Positions 34,913 to 44,648 are shown, counted from the stretch's first letter. The stretch: DNA of 64,000 nt from Paludibacteraceae bacterium (GCA_017450685.1 JAFSTB010000005.1:1-64000); one strand, 5' to 3'. Numbers and translations are program-made. The notes: a model not told the origin generated them from the letters alone.

Positions 34913-37645
34913 TTATCTTATCAGCACCTTGTGCGATTCGGTGGTGCCGTCATTCATACGAAAGACGAAGATATATGCACCTTGAGTGGTGTTAATCAGC
35001 GGAATAGTGTTTTCTCCTTGTAGGAAAGCACCTTTGGCGATGAACTGTCCGAGCATATTGTACATCATATATGTACCATCTGTCTCTGCCGTTAGTATGA
35101 GTGTGTTGTTGCTTGCGTTGTCGGCTGAGAGTGTTATCTTGTCTTGTCGTTCAGGTGCAGTGGTCGGTGCTTGTGGTGCTTGAATCTCGATAGGACAGGT
35201 GCAGACGGTCTTTCCGTCTTGTTTGCCGGCGTTGTCAGGGTCATAAGCACGGGTCAGTTCAGCCCAGTATTTATCGCCTGCCACAAAACCGCCTGCATCG
35301 TAGATATAAGAGTTGGTGTCTCCTGCTCCATCGATAGTGATGCCGTTTTTGTACCAGCGAATGGCAGTGAAGGTATATCCGCCGTTGTAGTCAGCGTTCT
35401 TCACGGCTATCACCTCGTTCCATTTGAGTTTGAGGATAGATGAGGGGTAATAGACGTAGAAGCCGAAGCGGATAGTGGTATCTTTGACGGTGTTGTTGGT
35501 CTGTTGATAGATCTTGAGTACTGCGCTATATCTGTCGGGCAGGGTGGTAGGTTGAACGGGTATGTCGATGGTGTAAGTATTACCTTTGGCGTTTACTTGT
35601 CCGCCTGTTACATTCCTGAATCCCTGATTGACAGCCGTTTCGCTGAAGGTGAGGTCGTAGGCGTAAGGCGGGTTGCTTTCGTAGTTCAGCGTTAGTGTAA
35701 GCGCACCTGCATCTGCACATACGTATGCAGGGATGGTGATGCTGCGGTCATAGACGCAGGTGTTCACTATCTGTTGGCTGATGGTCTTGGAAACGCCGTT
35801 GGAGGTCATCTCGCAGAACAGGTATTGTGTTTCACCTTCGTAGGAGAAGTTGTAGGTGAAGGTATTGCCTGTGGAGAGTGTGGCGGTGCGGTCGTCGGCT
35901 GTGAACCAGCGGTAGAACTGATAGCCGTCGGGGGCTTTGTAGGTCACATAGTCGGGCTTACAGCCTGATTCCACAAATTGCATCTCTGATTCGGGGCAGG
36001 TGTTGGTCACTGTTGTCGGACCGAGGACTGTGCTGTTGCCGTCGGCTTGTTTCACCTCGCAGAACAGATAGACGGTCTCGTTGTTCTCTTGGAAGTAGTG
36101 TGTGTAGTCGGCACTATAACTGAGAGCGGCGGTGCGGTCATCGGCAGTGAACCAGCGATATGCAGTGAAGCCAGACGGTGCTTGTGCCACTATGCGTGCA
36201 GGGTTACATTCAACCGTGGTGGTCAACTCACCCGTGATACACGTATTGACTAACAGTTTGGGGTTGGTAGTCAGTTTGGTGCCGTCACTCTTAGTCAGTT
36301 CGCAGAACATATACACATCCTCTTCGCCTTCTTCGAAAGTGTAGGTATAGGTAGGAGCAGTGCTGAGAGTGACGTTGCGGTTGTTAGATGAGAACCAGCG
36401 GAAGGACTGGAAGCCTGAGGGTGCTTGCAGCACCACTTGGTCGGGTTGGCATGAACGACTCAGCTCTGTTATCTCGGGTGCAACGCAGTCGTTGCTTATG
36501 TGTAGTGAGAGTGTTGTCTCTTGGTTGGAGCACCCTTTGGTGAGCATGCTGACCACGGTGCAGAAGAGGTCTGCTTCTTCGGCAGCATTACTGAAAGTGT
36601 ATTGGCAGGTCTGTGAGGTGCTTAATGTCTGGTTGCGGTTGTTGGATGTGAACCAGCGGTAGGAAGAGAATCCTTCGGGGGCGGAGTAGGTGGCTGTATT
36701 TCCGTTGCATTCGCCTACTCGTTCGATGGCTGCCGGTATGGTGATACCGTTGCCTGCAGGACCGCAGGTGGGGTGCAGGTAGAGGCGTGAGACATGGTGG
36801 TCGTCGCAAGTGTATATCTGCGGGTAGTCGTAATAGACCTGATTGCCGTCGGTGAGGTAGTACCATCCTGCTTGTGCGCAGTCGCGATACTCGGCACCTA
36901 CGGATATTGTTCTGCCGATGTAAGGTGTGAGGTCGATAGCCATCACATTCCACGGGCGGTAATAGACCTCATGCCCTTGACGGTCGGCCTGCAGGTATCC
37001 CCAGTCGTCGCCCGGGAGAGTGGCTCCATTGCCTTGAGCATCGTATAAAGCGATATATTTGCTGGTGCAATCGATCTCTTGTCCGTCCACACCGATGTAG
37101 AAATGTATAGTCGGCTGTTGATATTCCCAGTCGCCAGGATATTCGAATAATGCGGCATCACCGACGTACATGTTGTAGTTCGGGTCGTACAACCCGATAA
37201 GATTACTCATCGTCGAATAGTGGTCGGTAGCAGGATCTTCAAGCATGGTGGCATACTGCAAGTAGAATATAGCGTTCTCTTGCGTGACCGTGTATTGGAA
37301 GACGACGCCGCCGCCCTTGCCCATCGGATCGTTGGAGGTGTATTGTGATGTACCTAAACGGAAGGACGTGGTGGCTCCATTGGGCATTTCGCTGATAGGT
37401 ACATCAGGGTCGGTGCCGCCGGAGGTGGTAATGTATTTATGTCGTGAACCATCAGGATTGGCTATCTGTGTCACTAACCATTCATACATACCTGACTGTG
37501 TGTTCTCTCCGTAGTCAAGGTTATAGTATTTCTTTGTACACCACGAACTATTGAGCAGGTCGGTCGAACCCTGTGCAAAAACATTGCAGCAGCCGAAGAT
37601 GGCTATCAACGCTGCAACGGCAAGTTTTATGTTTGTGTGTTTCAT
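34913..37645 (-). CDS. T9SS-sorted surface protein with four FRWF repeats
   Basis: Start 37645 (MKHTNIKLAVAALIAIFGCC) gives 910 residues; the frame opening at 37663 would begin at the transcription start. After the signal peptide, an N-terminal module (about 20-310) shares LQYATMLEDP and HHVSRLYLHPTC with its neighbours. Four repeats of about 75 residues follow, each of the form APxGFxxxRWFxxxxRxxxLS...Y...LFCE. Then comes the common NGGY module (SILKLKWNEVIAVKN, NGGYTFTAIRWYKNG) and a type A sorting domain (GTYMMYNMLGQFIAKG, GAYIFVFRMNDGTTESHKVLI). It is probably a surface-exposed binding protein. Confidence 0.78.
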   Translation of the reverse strand: MKHTNIKLAVAALIAIFGCCNVFAQGSTDLLNSSWCTKKYYNLDYGENTQSGMYEWLVTQIANPDGSRHKYITTSGGTDPDVPISEMPNGATTSFRLGTSQYTSNDPMGKGGGVVFQYTVTQENAIFYLQYATMLEDPATDHYSTMSNLIGLYDPNYNMYVGDAALFEYPGDWEYQQPTIHFYIGVDGQEIDCTSKYIALYDAQGNGATLPGDDWGYLQADRQGHEVYYRPWNVMAIDLTPYIGRTISVGAEYRDCAQAGWYYLTDGNQVYYDYPQIYTCDDHHVSRLYLHPTCGPAGNGITIPAAIERVGECNGNTATYSAPEGFSSYRWFTSNNRNQTLSTSQTCQYTFSNAAEEADLFCTVVSMLTKGCSNQETTLSLHISNDCVAPEITELSRSCQPDQVVLQAPSGFQSFRWFSSNNRNVTLSTAPTYTYTFEEGEEDVYMFCELTKSDGTKLTTNPKLLVNTCITGELTTTVECNPARIVAQAPSGFTAYRWFTADDRTAALSYSADYTHYFQENNETVYLFCEVKQADGNSTVLGPTTVTNTCPESEMQFVESGCKPDYVTYKAPDGYQFYRWFTADDRTATLSTGNTFTYNFSYEGETQYLFCEMTSNGVSKTISQQIVNTCVYDRSITIPAYVCADAGALTLTLNYESNPPYAYDLTFSETAVNQGFRNVTGGQVNAKGNTYTIDIPVQPTTLPDRYSAVLKIYQQTNNTVKDTTIRFGFYVYYPSSILKLKWNEVIAVKNADYNGGYTFTAIRWYKNGITIDGAGDTNSYIYDAGGFVAGDKYWAELTRAYDPDNAGKQDGKTVCTCPIEIQAPQAPTTAPERQDKITLSADNASNNTLILTAETDGTYMMYNMLGQFIAKGAFLQGENTIPLINTTQGAYIFVFRMNDGTTESHKVLIR

Positions 37646-37671
37646 AATTCCCCTTATAATCATTTAGGCGG

Positions 37672-37714
37672 CAAAGGTAAAGAAAAGAGTGTTATTGTGC
37701 AAATATCTGCACAA
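37672..37714 (-). promoter_or_regulatory. Promoter of the minus-strand T9SS pair, with upstream dyad
   Basis: On the minus strand, -7 TACCTTTG is at 37672-37679, -33 TTTG at 37700-37703, with a 20-bp spacer. The dyad TTGTGCA-N6-TGCACAA at 37695-37714 is perfect. Confidence 0.8.
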
Positions 37715-37747
37715 AATTATCTGTTTTTTTGAGCTATTGCTTGCACA

Positions 37748-37779
37748 TTTGTGCAAACGACTGAAAAGTAGTACCTTTG
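37748..37779 (+). promoter_or_regulatory. Distal promoter P1 of the plus-strand surface-protein genes
   Basis: The -33 TTTG is at 37748-37751, -7 TACCTTTG at 37772-37779, with a 20-bp spacer. A short dyad TTGCACA-TT-TGTGCAA (37741-37756) overlaps -33. The predicted start near 37785 gives a leader of about 210 nt. Confidence 0.75.
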
Positions 37780-37821
37780 CAGGTTGGTAAAATGCATAGT
37801 TTGTAGTATCTTGTTTCGGCT

Positions 37822-37902
37822 ATGAGTATTTTTTTTACTGCGCAATCTGGCAAAAAGAAGCCAAAAAATGCCAAAAACTTGCAAAAATGCAATAAAATCT
37901 GA
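37822..37902 (+). CDS. Possible 26-codon leader reading frame
   Basis: An ATG frame of 26 codons lies in the P1 leader (starts MSIFFTAQSGKKK). It is Lys/Asn-rich because the DNA is A-rich, which makes chance likely. It is noted because P1 would transcribe it. Confidence 0.15.
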   Translation: MSIFFTAQSGKKKPKNAKNLQKCNKI

Positions 37903-37939
37903 GAATTTATGAAAAAATGAACGGAAAAGTGGCAAAAAA

Positions 37940-37971
37940 GTTGCATATATGTTTGATTAGTCCTATCTTTG
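37940..37971 (+). promoter_or_regulatory. Proximal promoter P2 of the LRR surface-protein gene
   Basis: The -7 TATCTTTG is at 37964-37971 with GTTG (3 of 4 matches to TTTG) at 37940-37943 and a 20-bp spacer. The predicted start near 37977 gives a leader under 20 nt. Confidence 0.55.
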
Positions 37972-37995
37972 CGGCTCATTTAATACTTTATGATT

Positions 37996-40395
37996 ATGAA
38001 ACGTTTATACACTTTTACGGTTAATAGTTTATTGCTGCCTTTTGTATTGCTTTTCTCTCCTGTTTTATGTTGGGCGGAGGTGGATTATTTTACAGTCACT
38101 GCAAAAGAAGCGAATGTTGATGTAAAAATATTGATAAGAAATAATGCATATAGTGGCAGTTATTCCACTCACTATTTGGAGTACTCGACTGACGATGGAA
38201 GTAGCTGGTCCACACTAACATTATCCACTAAAGGGACTACTTATACGGTTGCCACGCTGTCAAATATCGGAGATAAGGTGATGTTTAGAGGTGATAATCT
38301 GAGCGGTTTAGGGAATGTTGTCAGCGGCGGTGCAATGTATTTGCGCTTTATATTTGAAAAAAGCTCAACAAAAAAAGCTGTCTCATTAAGTGGCAACATA
38401 ATGACCTTGATAGATAAAGAGGGTACTACAACAACTACCCCCGGAACTTATACTTTCTATCGATTATTTGAGGAAGCAAAGGTTGATGATATAAGCGGGC
38501 TGTCGTTACCTGCCACTACATTGAGTTTCGGATGTTATTCAGGTATGTTCTTTAAATGTACGAGTCTTACCTCAGTAATGGAAACATTGCCGGCAACCAC
38601 ATTGGATGTAAAGTGCTACGAGCAAATGTTTGCATTTTGTTCTGCTCTTACCACATCTCCAAGCCTGCCCGCTACCTCATTAGCAGCATCCTGTTATTAT
38701 AATATGTTTGGCGGATGTAGTAAGTTGGTTTCAGCTCCTAATTTGCCGGCTACTACATTGGCAGAAAGTTGCTATAAGTATATGTTTGGTGAGTGTTATG
38801 CTCTTACCACTGCCCCGGATTTGCCTGCCACGACATTGGCAAAAGAGTGCTATTATCAAATGTTTAATAATTGTACTACGCTTGTTAATGTTCCTGATAA
38901 GTTACCTGCATTGGAACTTCCTCTTGGTTGTTATGGCTTGATGTTTAACAAATGTAGTACTTTGGTCAGTGCGCCGGAGATAATGGCAACGGTGATAAAT
39001 TATTCTTCTTCTGAATCTTTTGGATGTATGTACAAAATGTTCACGTCTTGTCCTGCGTTAAGAAAAGTGAAAGTTCATTTCACTGAATGGAGTGACAAAA
39101 CTGTGAATGATAAATACCCGACAAATCTGTGGTTGGATGGGACTTATACAAATGCTGCTTGTGAGTTCATTTGTCCTTGTGAATTGTCAAATACGCCGCG
39201 TAATACCAGTCACATTCAAACTAACTGGACGCGTAGCACTATCAATACCTATATCTTTGATGTAGTCACCAATGGCGGCACGTGGGACGGCTCCGACTAT
39301 GAAGAGATGACGCATGAGCGCATCTCCAACGATGCCTCAACCAACATTGTTACGCTGCCGACAGCGCAAAAAAGCGGATATGTATTCATGGGGTGGAACA
39401 CTAATACAGATGGTTCGGGTACGACGCTGACTATTGATAACCAGACTGATTATACCTGCTCCAATACGTTCTATGCGCAGTTCGCACCGCAATATACTTT
39501 CTGCGTCAATGGCGGCAGTTGGGACGGCTCTGATACCGATAACCGCGTACTGACCAATCCTGTGGTTTCCGTCTCCGACCCGATATTAGACGGTTACACT
39601 TTCTTGGGTTGGAACACAGCCGTGGACGGTTCGGGAGAGGCTTGGGATATCGACCACCAGCCTGCCACACCGCAAACATATTATGCACAATGGGAAGAGA
39701 TAGTGCCAACCATATTAGAACTGGATGATAATGTGGATAATACGGCACTCTTAACAGAAAACACAGGTAACACTTTGGCAGTGCGTTTAGTAGGTCGCAC
39801 ACTCGTTGGCGGCACCACTAACACCCTATGTCTGCCTTTCAGTATGACGGCGGAGCAGTTAGATGATAGTCCGCTTGCAGGCAGTACGATATGGACCTTC
39901 GACCGTGCCACTGCCACCGAGGAAATGCTAACGGTGGAGATGACACCCGCCGATGCTATCACAGCCGGTGTACCGTATCTGATAGAGCCCTTGACCAACA
40001 TAGTGGAGCCGGTGTTCGAGGGTGTTACCATCTCTGCTGTCAATGGGTCGAAGACAGGTGACAGCGACGTGAGGTTCGTGGGAGTGATGATACCCACATT
40101 GTTGGAAGCGGGCAATAAGAACCAACTCTTCCTTACAGCAGGTAATATGTTGCAAACGCCGTCGGTGAGCAACTATATGCGTGGTTATCGCGCTTATTTC
40201 CTGCTCAATGATGCCGCCTCAATGCCCGCAAGAGCCAGAGTGGCTTTCCACCGTGACAGACCGATGCCGACGGATATAAAAGACACCTACAAATGTGACA
40301 CACAGGTGAAGAAGATGATGATTGACGGGGTGATGTATATCAAACGCGGAAATAAACTATATAATATCAGCGGAACAGATGTTCCCTTACATTAA
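37996..40395 (+). CDS. BspA-like Cys-repeat protein with InlB-type B-repeats
   Basis: A 799-residue surface protein (an ATG 6 nt upstream is also possible). Signal peptide to about 27 (CWA). Residues ~165-375 hold seven leucine-rich-like repeats, each with LPATTL...CYxxMFxxCxxL, as in BspA-type proteins of Bacteroidota. Two Listeria-Bacteroides (InlB B) repeats follow, marked by GGTWDG...GWNTNTDGSG and GGSWDG...GWNTAVDGSG. A ~200-residue beta domain precedes a short C-terminus DGVMYIKRGNKLYNISG that differs from the type A sorting domains nearby. It probably mediates adhesion. Confidence 0.83.
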   Translation: MKRLYTFTVNSLLLPFVLLFSPVLCWAEVDYFTVTAKEANVDVKILIRNNAYSGSYSTHYLEYSTDDGSSWSTLTLSTKGTTYTVATLSNIGDKVMFRGDNLSGLGNVVSGGAMYLRFIFEKSSTKKAVSLSGNIMTLIDKEGTTTTTPGTYTFYRLFEEAKVDDISGLSLPATTLSFGCYSGMFFKCTSLTSVMETLPATTLDVKCYEQMFAFCSALTTSPSLPATSLAASCYYNMFGGCSKLVSAPNLPATTLAESCYKYMFGECYALTTAPDLPATTLAKECYYQMFNNCTTLVNVPDKLPALELPLGCYGLMFNKCSTLVSAPEIMATVINYSSSESFGCMYKMFTSCPALRKVKVHFTEWSDKTVNDKYPTNLWLDGTYTNAACEFICPCELSNTPRNTSHIQTNWTRSTINTYIFDVVTNGGTWDGSDYEEMTHERISNDASTNIVTLPTAQKSGYVFMGWNTNTDGSGTTLTIDNQTDYTCSNTFYAQFAPQYTFCVNGGSWDGSDTDNRVLTNPVVSVSDPILDGYTFLGWNTAVDGSGEAWDIDHQPATPQTYYAQWEEIVPTILELDDNVDNTALLTENTGNTLAVRLVGRTLVGGTTNTLCLPFSMTAEQLDDSPLAGSTIWTFDRATATEEMLTVEMTPADAITAGVPYLIEPLTNIVEPVFEGVTISAVNGSKTGDSDVRFVGVMIPTLLEAGNKNQLFLTAGNMLQTPSVSNYMRGYRAYFLLNDAASMPARARVAFHRDRPMPTDIKDTYKCDTQVKKMMIDGVMYIKRGNKLYNISGTDVPLH

Positions 40396-40415
40396 ACAGA
40401 CTTTTGAACAGCAAT

Positions 40416-40562
40416 ATGAAAAACAAGTACGAGTATCCCATTACCGAGACTTTCACTTTCCTCTCACCTCTCCCTTCTTGTTTTGGTATAGGCAGTGGTG
40501 CTAACCCCGGCAATGCTTTGTCGCCTGCAAGAAGAGCACATTCTGATGAAGATGAGTGGTAA
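40416..40562 (+). CDS. 48-residue small protein, unannotated type
   Basis: A complete small gene between two large surface-protein genes, with 20-21 nt on each side. It starts MKNKYEYPITETFTFLSPLP, then has FGIGSGANPGNALSPARR and ends in the acidic DEDEW. The layout (basic start, hydrophobic middle, Gly/Ser/Pro segment, acidic end with Trp) resembles short, mostly unannotated Bacteroidales peptides. There is no signal peptide of normal length. It could be a peptide precursor or a small regulator; the function is unknown. The good spacing within the operon supports a real gene. Confidence 0.55.
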   Translation: MKNKYEYPITETFTFLSPLPSCFGIGSGANPGNALSPARRAHSDEDEW

Positions 40563-40583
40563 CAAAGAAATAAAAAAGCAGAT

Positions 40584-43500
40584 ATGAGGAAGAGTTTATT
40601 TGTCTTGTCCGTCTTTGTTTGGTTGAGTACAGCCCTTGCTTATAGTGTCGACTATTTCTCTATTACGGCATTGGCGGCAGGTGCTAAGGTGAGTATGTCG
40701 GTGGTAGGCAGCGGTGTGGATAAGCCCTCTATGCAGTGCAGTACCGATGGCGGTTCCACGTGGACAGTCTTCACCCCGGGCACTTCGTCTGTCACCCTGT
40801 CTGCCGTGGGCGACCAAGTGCTGTTTCGCGGCACTAACCCTCAAGGCTTCAACCTCGCTTACGACAAAGGGTATAAGTTCACAGCCACCGCTAATATAAG
40901 CGTCGGTGGCAACATAATGACATTGGTGGACGGCGATACTCCCGGTAATGACATAAAGGCAGAAGGCTGTTTTGCCAACCTCTTTAACGGCTGTACCAAA
41001 CTAATCAGTATAGTGGACTTGCAATTGCCCACCGGTCGTACTTCCGCGTTCTGCTATTATCGTATGTTCTATGGTTGTACGGCTTTGACAGTGGCATTCG
41101 ATAGGTTGCAAGCCGCCACCATTGCCGACAACGCTTGTAAAGAGATGTTTCGCGGTTGCTCCGTCCTCAAGCAGTCGGTGGGCATAACAACAGATACCAT
41201 TGGTGAAAGCGGCTGCGAGAATATGTTCTTCTCGTGTGTGGCATTGACACAGGCTAAAGATATAAGCGTCAAGGTGATAGGCTTGAAAGGTTGTTCGGCG
41301 ATGTTCTCTTCGTGCCGCCAACTGACCACTGCCGCACGGTTGAGCGACGTCGTTTCCATTGGTGAAAGAGGCTGCTTCTCTATGTTCATCAGTTGTACAG
41401 GTATCACCTCTTCACCTGCTTTGGTGGCATCCGCTATTGGTGAGTTCGCTTACGGGCGGATGTTCCATATGTGTACTGCTCTCACTGCTGCTCCTCTGAT
41501 GCAAGCCACCGTGGTGGGGAAGTACGGTTGCTTTGAGATGTACTTAGGTTGCAAGGTGCTCACCTCTTCGCCCGACCTTATGGCACCCAATGTCAGCAAT
41601 AATGCCTACCAAAACATGTTCTATGGCTGTTCAGCGCTCACAACAGCACCATACATAGCCGCCAAAGTGATAGGTATATCCACTTGCTGCAATATGTTCT
41701 ATCAGTGTAAGAGCCTAACCTTGGCACAAGAGGTCTTACCTGCTGTCACTGTCAGTGACTCCGGCTGTTATGCCATGTTCAGTTCTTGCACGTCTCTTAC
41801 ACGTGCTATCGATATGCCCAACACGAAGGTGATAGGTAACAGCGGATGCCAATTCATGTACGAAGGATGTACTAAGTTGACCGATGGTGCTACCGTTTTA
41901 GCCGCTACCAGAGTGATGGATTACGGCTATAGAGATATGTTCTACAACTGTTCGACTATGACTTCTACAGCCGCAGTCCTGCCTGCCACTATCATTGGTC
42001 ATTATGCCTATGCGAGTATGTATAGAGGCTGTACGGTATTGACATCAGCACCCGAAATAGCAGCTACCAGTATGGGAGTGAACGCTATGCAGCAGATGTT
42101 CGCTTCCTGCAAAGCACTGACCAAAGCACCATCTGTGCTGCCGGCAATGACAGCAACAAGATATTGTTATGCTAATATGTTTACCGGTTGCACGTCGCTC
42201 ACACTGGCACCGCAACTGCCTGCCACCACTCTTGCCGACTATTGCTATAACGCTATGTTTAATGGCTGTACCGCTCTTACTCAGGCACCGGTACTGCCGG
42301 CTTTGTCGCTCACATACAATAATAACGGTGTCAAAACCAATTATGCCGGTTGCTATTCACGTATGTTCTATGGTTGCAGAAATCTCAATCGTGTGGAAGT
42401 GCATTTCTCCGAATGGGGTGAAGGTGCGGGTAGTAATTCCGACACAAGTGATAAATACCCCACCAACCGCTGGATGGATGGTGTTACGGGCAAAGGTGTC
42501 TTTCGTGCGCCATGTGAACTGACAGAGAAACATTCCACGCACGAGATACCTGCCAATTTTGAGTTCCAATGTATGGTACGTGCTTGGTTCGATGTGCGTA
42601 CCACAGGCGGGTCGTGGGATGGTAAAGACGCTGTCGGTCAGTTGCTTGTGCTGCCTCTCGACCAAATGCCGCAAGCACAGAAGGACGGTTGCCTTTTTAC
42701 TGGGTGGAACACCAAAGCCGATGGTACAGGTGATAGTTTTGACCTTACGAGTCAGCCTTCCGTTTCGCAGACTTTCTATGCACAGTTCCAACCTATCGAC
42801 TTCGATATCGTTGATTGGCAAGAGAAAAACATCATCGTGCGTACCACTGCCACTAATATATCCACTGTCAATTTGATAGTCAGAGGTGGTGAAAGTCTGA
42901 ACGTTAATTCTTCTTTGTCTAATCGCGAGATAGACAATCCGGGCGTGTATGCGCTCAGTTTCGATAAGACGGATGTGTTCGACCATGCAGGAGGATATAT
43001 GAGTCTCGAACTGTATGATGCCGCCCACCTTTGGTTGGGTACGATGAGTGTGCCTATTCCTTTTATAGTGGAAGGAACGACTGATGTGTCGGTGTTGAAA
43101 GATACGAAAGAGACTGATATATGGGTTCAGCCTGACGGCGTACTCACTTTTGATGTGGACAAAGAGTGCGGCGACCTTTATGTCTGCGGCGGTGCCAAGG
43201 TGGTCGTACCCGCCGGGCAACAGGTGGTAGCCAACCGTGTGGTGTTGCGTGGCGGCAGGCTTGAAGCCAACGGCACCTACACCTATTCGGCGCCGCAGTT
43301 GGTGGTTAACGGTTCGCTTCGTAACAATGCCTCTTTGATCGATTATGAATATCTGGTGAGCGAGGAGAAATATTACTCATTGACTCTGCCTTGCCGCGTT
43401 AATGTGAAGGATGTCGTTTATCTGAACGGCGAGCAGGCACAGATAGTGATAAACAGATATAACGGTATGACGCGTACCACCGGTCAGACAGGTTGGGAGA

Positions 43501-44636
43501 GTTATTGGAATCCCTTTGTGGGCAGTACCGCTTATCCGTCTTTAGAGGTCGGCACGGGATATATCATCTACGGTGTGCCGCCTACCATACGAATGGAAGG
43601 TGCTACTCACGAGCAGAAACGACGGTATTGTTATTTGCGATTCCCGATGCAAACCAATCTTATGTTAGGTGAGAAAGCAACTGATAGTCAAAAGACGGTG
43701 GCAGTCTCACCATACGGCATCACGGCTAACACTTTGCAGGCAGGCGTCCGACCTAACGATGCCGGTTGGAATCTGGTGGGTAATCCTTTCTTGGCTGACT
43801 ATAGCGGTTTGAACAGTTTGAGCGGCAACAGCATAATAGGATTATTGGAGATGCAAGACGGTGAGTATCAGTGGGTAGGCAATCAGCGTTATGTGGTTAT
43901 ACCTTCAGATGACGGTCGCAGTTATACGCCGGTGTTAGCCTCGGCTGCTTCGTTGCCAGCCTTTAAGAACTTCTTCGTGCAGATAGGTACAGGCGATGCT
44001 CTTACTTTCAGTCTGGCAAACAGGGTGCAGTATGCACCTCAACGTGCGGAGCAAGAACAGATGATGACAGGCGTGACAATAGAAAATGAAAGTGAGACAG
44101 ATGAGGTAGGCTTGCTCTTGGGCGATGACTACACACCTGATTATGACTTCAATGCCGACCTCGCCAAATGGCATAACCAAGGACTGAATATGTATCTCAG
44201 TGTCGGCGGTTATCAGTTGTCGGTGGCTGCGGTGGAAAAAGCAGACGCTGAAGAATGGATGCCTCTCGTTGTCAGTATCGCTTATGCAGGCGACTATACC
44301 TTCCGCCTGTCTGATATGTTTGCACTCAACAATGAACCATTGTATCTGTTTGATAAAAACGAGAAGAAGATACTGGATCTGACGCAAGAGCAATATATAT
44401 GCAGCCTGAACAAAGGTATATATCCCAATCGTTTCTTTGTTTCCGTTCAACGCCCTGAAATGCCGACAGGTTTGGACTATATTTCCGCCAACGGAAAAGT
44501 GGATATTTATACCTTGACAGGAAAAAAGATATATACCGGTCAAGCCCTTGATTATAACATCCTTCCGCGAGGGATATATATATGCGTTTATGAAGGAATA
44601 AACGAAAGTAAGACAACTAAAATCATTATTCCCTAA
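40584..44636 (+). CDS. Large BspA-like Cys-repeat protein with T9SS sorting domain
   Basis: A 1350-residue surface protein with a signal peptide (to about 19). The first ~100 residues match the start of the 37996 protein (VDYFSITALAAGAKVSM). Residues ~125-600 hold about 18 tandem repeats of roughly 24 residues with a CxxxMFxxCxxL core, so nearly every repeat carries two Cys eight positions apart. One InlB-type B-repeat follows (GGSWDGKDAV...FTGWNTKADGTG). Then come a beta domain and a type A sorting domain (GKVDIYTLTGKKIYTGQ, RGIYICVYEG, KIIIP). Its cysteines suggest a disulfide-stiffened rod on the cell surface. Confidence 0.83.
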   Translation: MRKSLFVLSVFVWLSTALAYSVDYFSITALAAGAKVSMSVVGSGVDKPSMQCSTDGGSTWTVFTPGTSSVTLSAVGDQVLFRGTNPQGFNLAYDKGYKFTATANISVGGNIMTLVDGDTPGNDIKAEGCFANLFNGCTKLISIVDLQLPTGRTSAFCYYRMFYGCTALTVAFDRLQAATIADNACKEMFRGCSVLKQSVGITTDTIGESGCENMFFSCVALTQAKDISVKVIGLKGCSAMFSSCRQLTTAARLSDVVSIGERGCFSMFISCTGITSSPALVASAIGEFAYGRMFHMCTALTAAPLMQATVVGKYGCFEMYLGCKVLTSSPDLMAPNVSNNAYQNMFYGCSALTTAPYIAAKVIGISTCCNMFYQCKSLTLAQEVLPAVTVSDSGCYAMFSSCTSLTRAIDMPNTKVIGNSGCQFMYEGCTKLTDGATVLAATRVMDYGYRDMFYNCSTMTSTAAVLPATIIGHYAYASMYRGCTVLTSAPEIAATSMGVNAMQQMFASCKALTKAPSVLPAMTATRYCYANMFTGCTSLTLAPQLPATTLADYCYNAMFNGCTALTQAPVLPALSLTYNNNGVKTNYAGCYSRMFYGCRNLNRVEVHFSEWGEGAGSNSDTSDKYPTNRWMDGVTGKGVFRAPCELTEKHSTHEIPANFEFQCMVRAWFDVRTTGGSWDGKDAVGQLLVLPLDQMPQAQKDGCLFTGWNTKADGTGDSFDLTSQPSVSQTFYAQFQPIDFDIVDWQEKNIIVRTTATNISTVNLIVRGGESLNVNSSLSNREIDNPGVYALSFDKTDVFDHAGGYMSLELYDAAHLWLGTMSVPIPFIVEGTTDVSVLKDTKETDIWVQPDGVLTFDVDKECGDLYVCGGAKVVVPAGQQVVANRVVLRGGRLEANGTYTYSAPQLVVNGSLRNNASLIDYEYLVSEEKYYSLTLPCRVNVKDVVYLNGEQAQIVINRYNGMTRTTGQTGWESYWNPFVGSTAYPSLEVGTGYIIYGVPPTIRMEGATHEQKRRYCYLRFPMQTNLMLGEKATDSQKTVAVSPYGITANTLQAGVRPNDAGWNLVGNPFLADYSGLNSLSGNSIIGLLEMQDGEYQWVGNQRYVVIPSDDGRSYTPVLASAASLPAFKNFFVQIGTGDALTFSLANRVQYAPQRAEQEQMMTGVTIENESETDEVGLLLGDDYTPDYDFNADLAKWHNQGLNMYLSVGGYQLSVAAVEKADAEEWMPLVVSIAYAGDYTFRLSDMFALNNEPLYLFDKNEKKILDLTQEQYICSLNKGIYPNRFFVSVQRPEMPTGLDYISANGKVDIYTLTGKKIYTGQALDYNILPRGIYICVYEGINESKTTKIIIP

Positions 44637-44648
44637 CATCTGCCTACT

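Noticed and set aside
41040..42400. Tandem repeats considered as a CRISPR-like array
   Set aside because: The repeats are protein-coding, in frame and diverged at DNA level.
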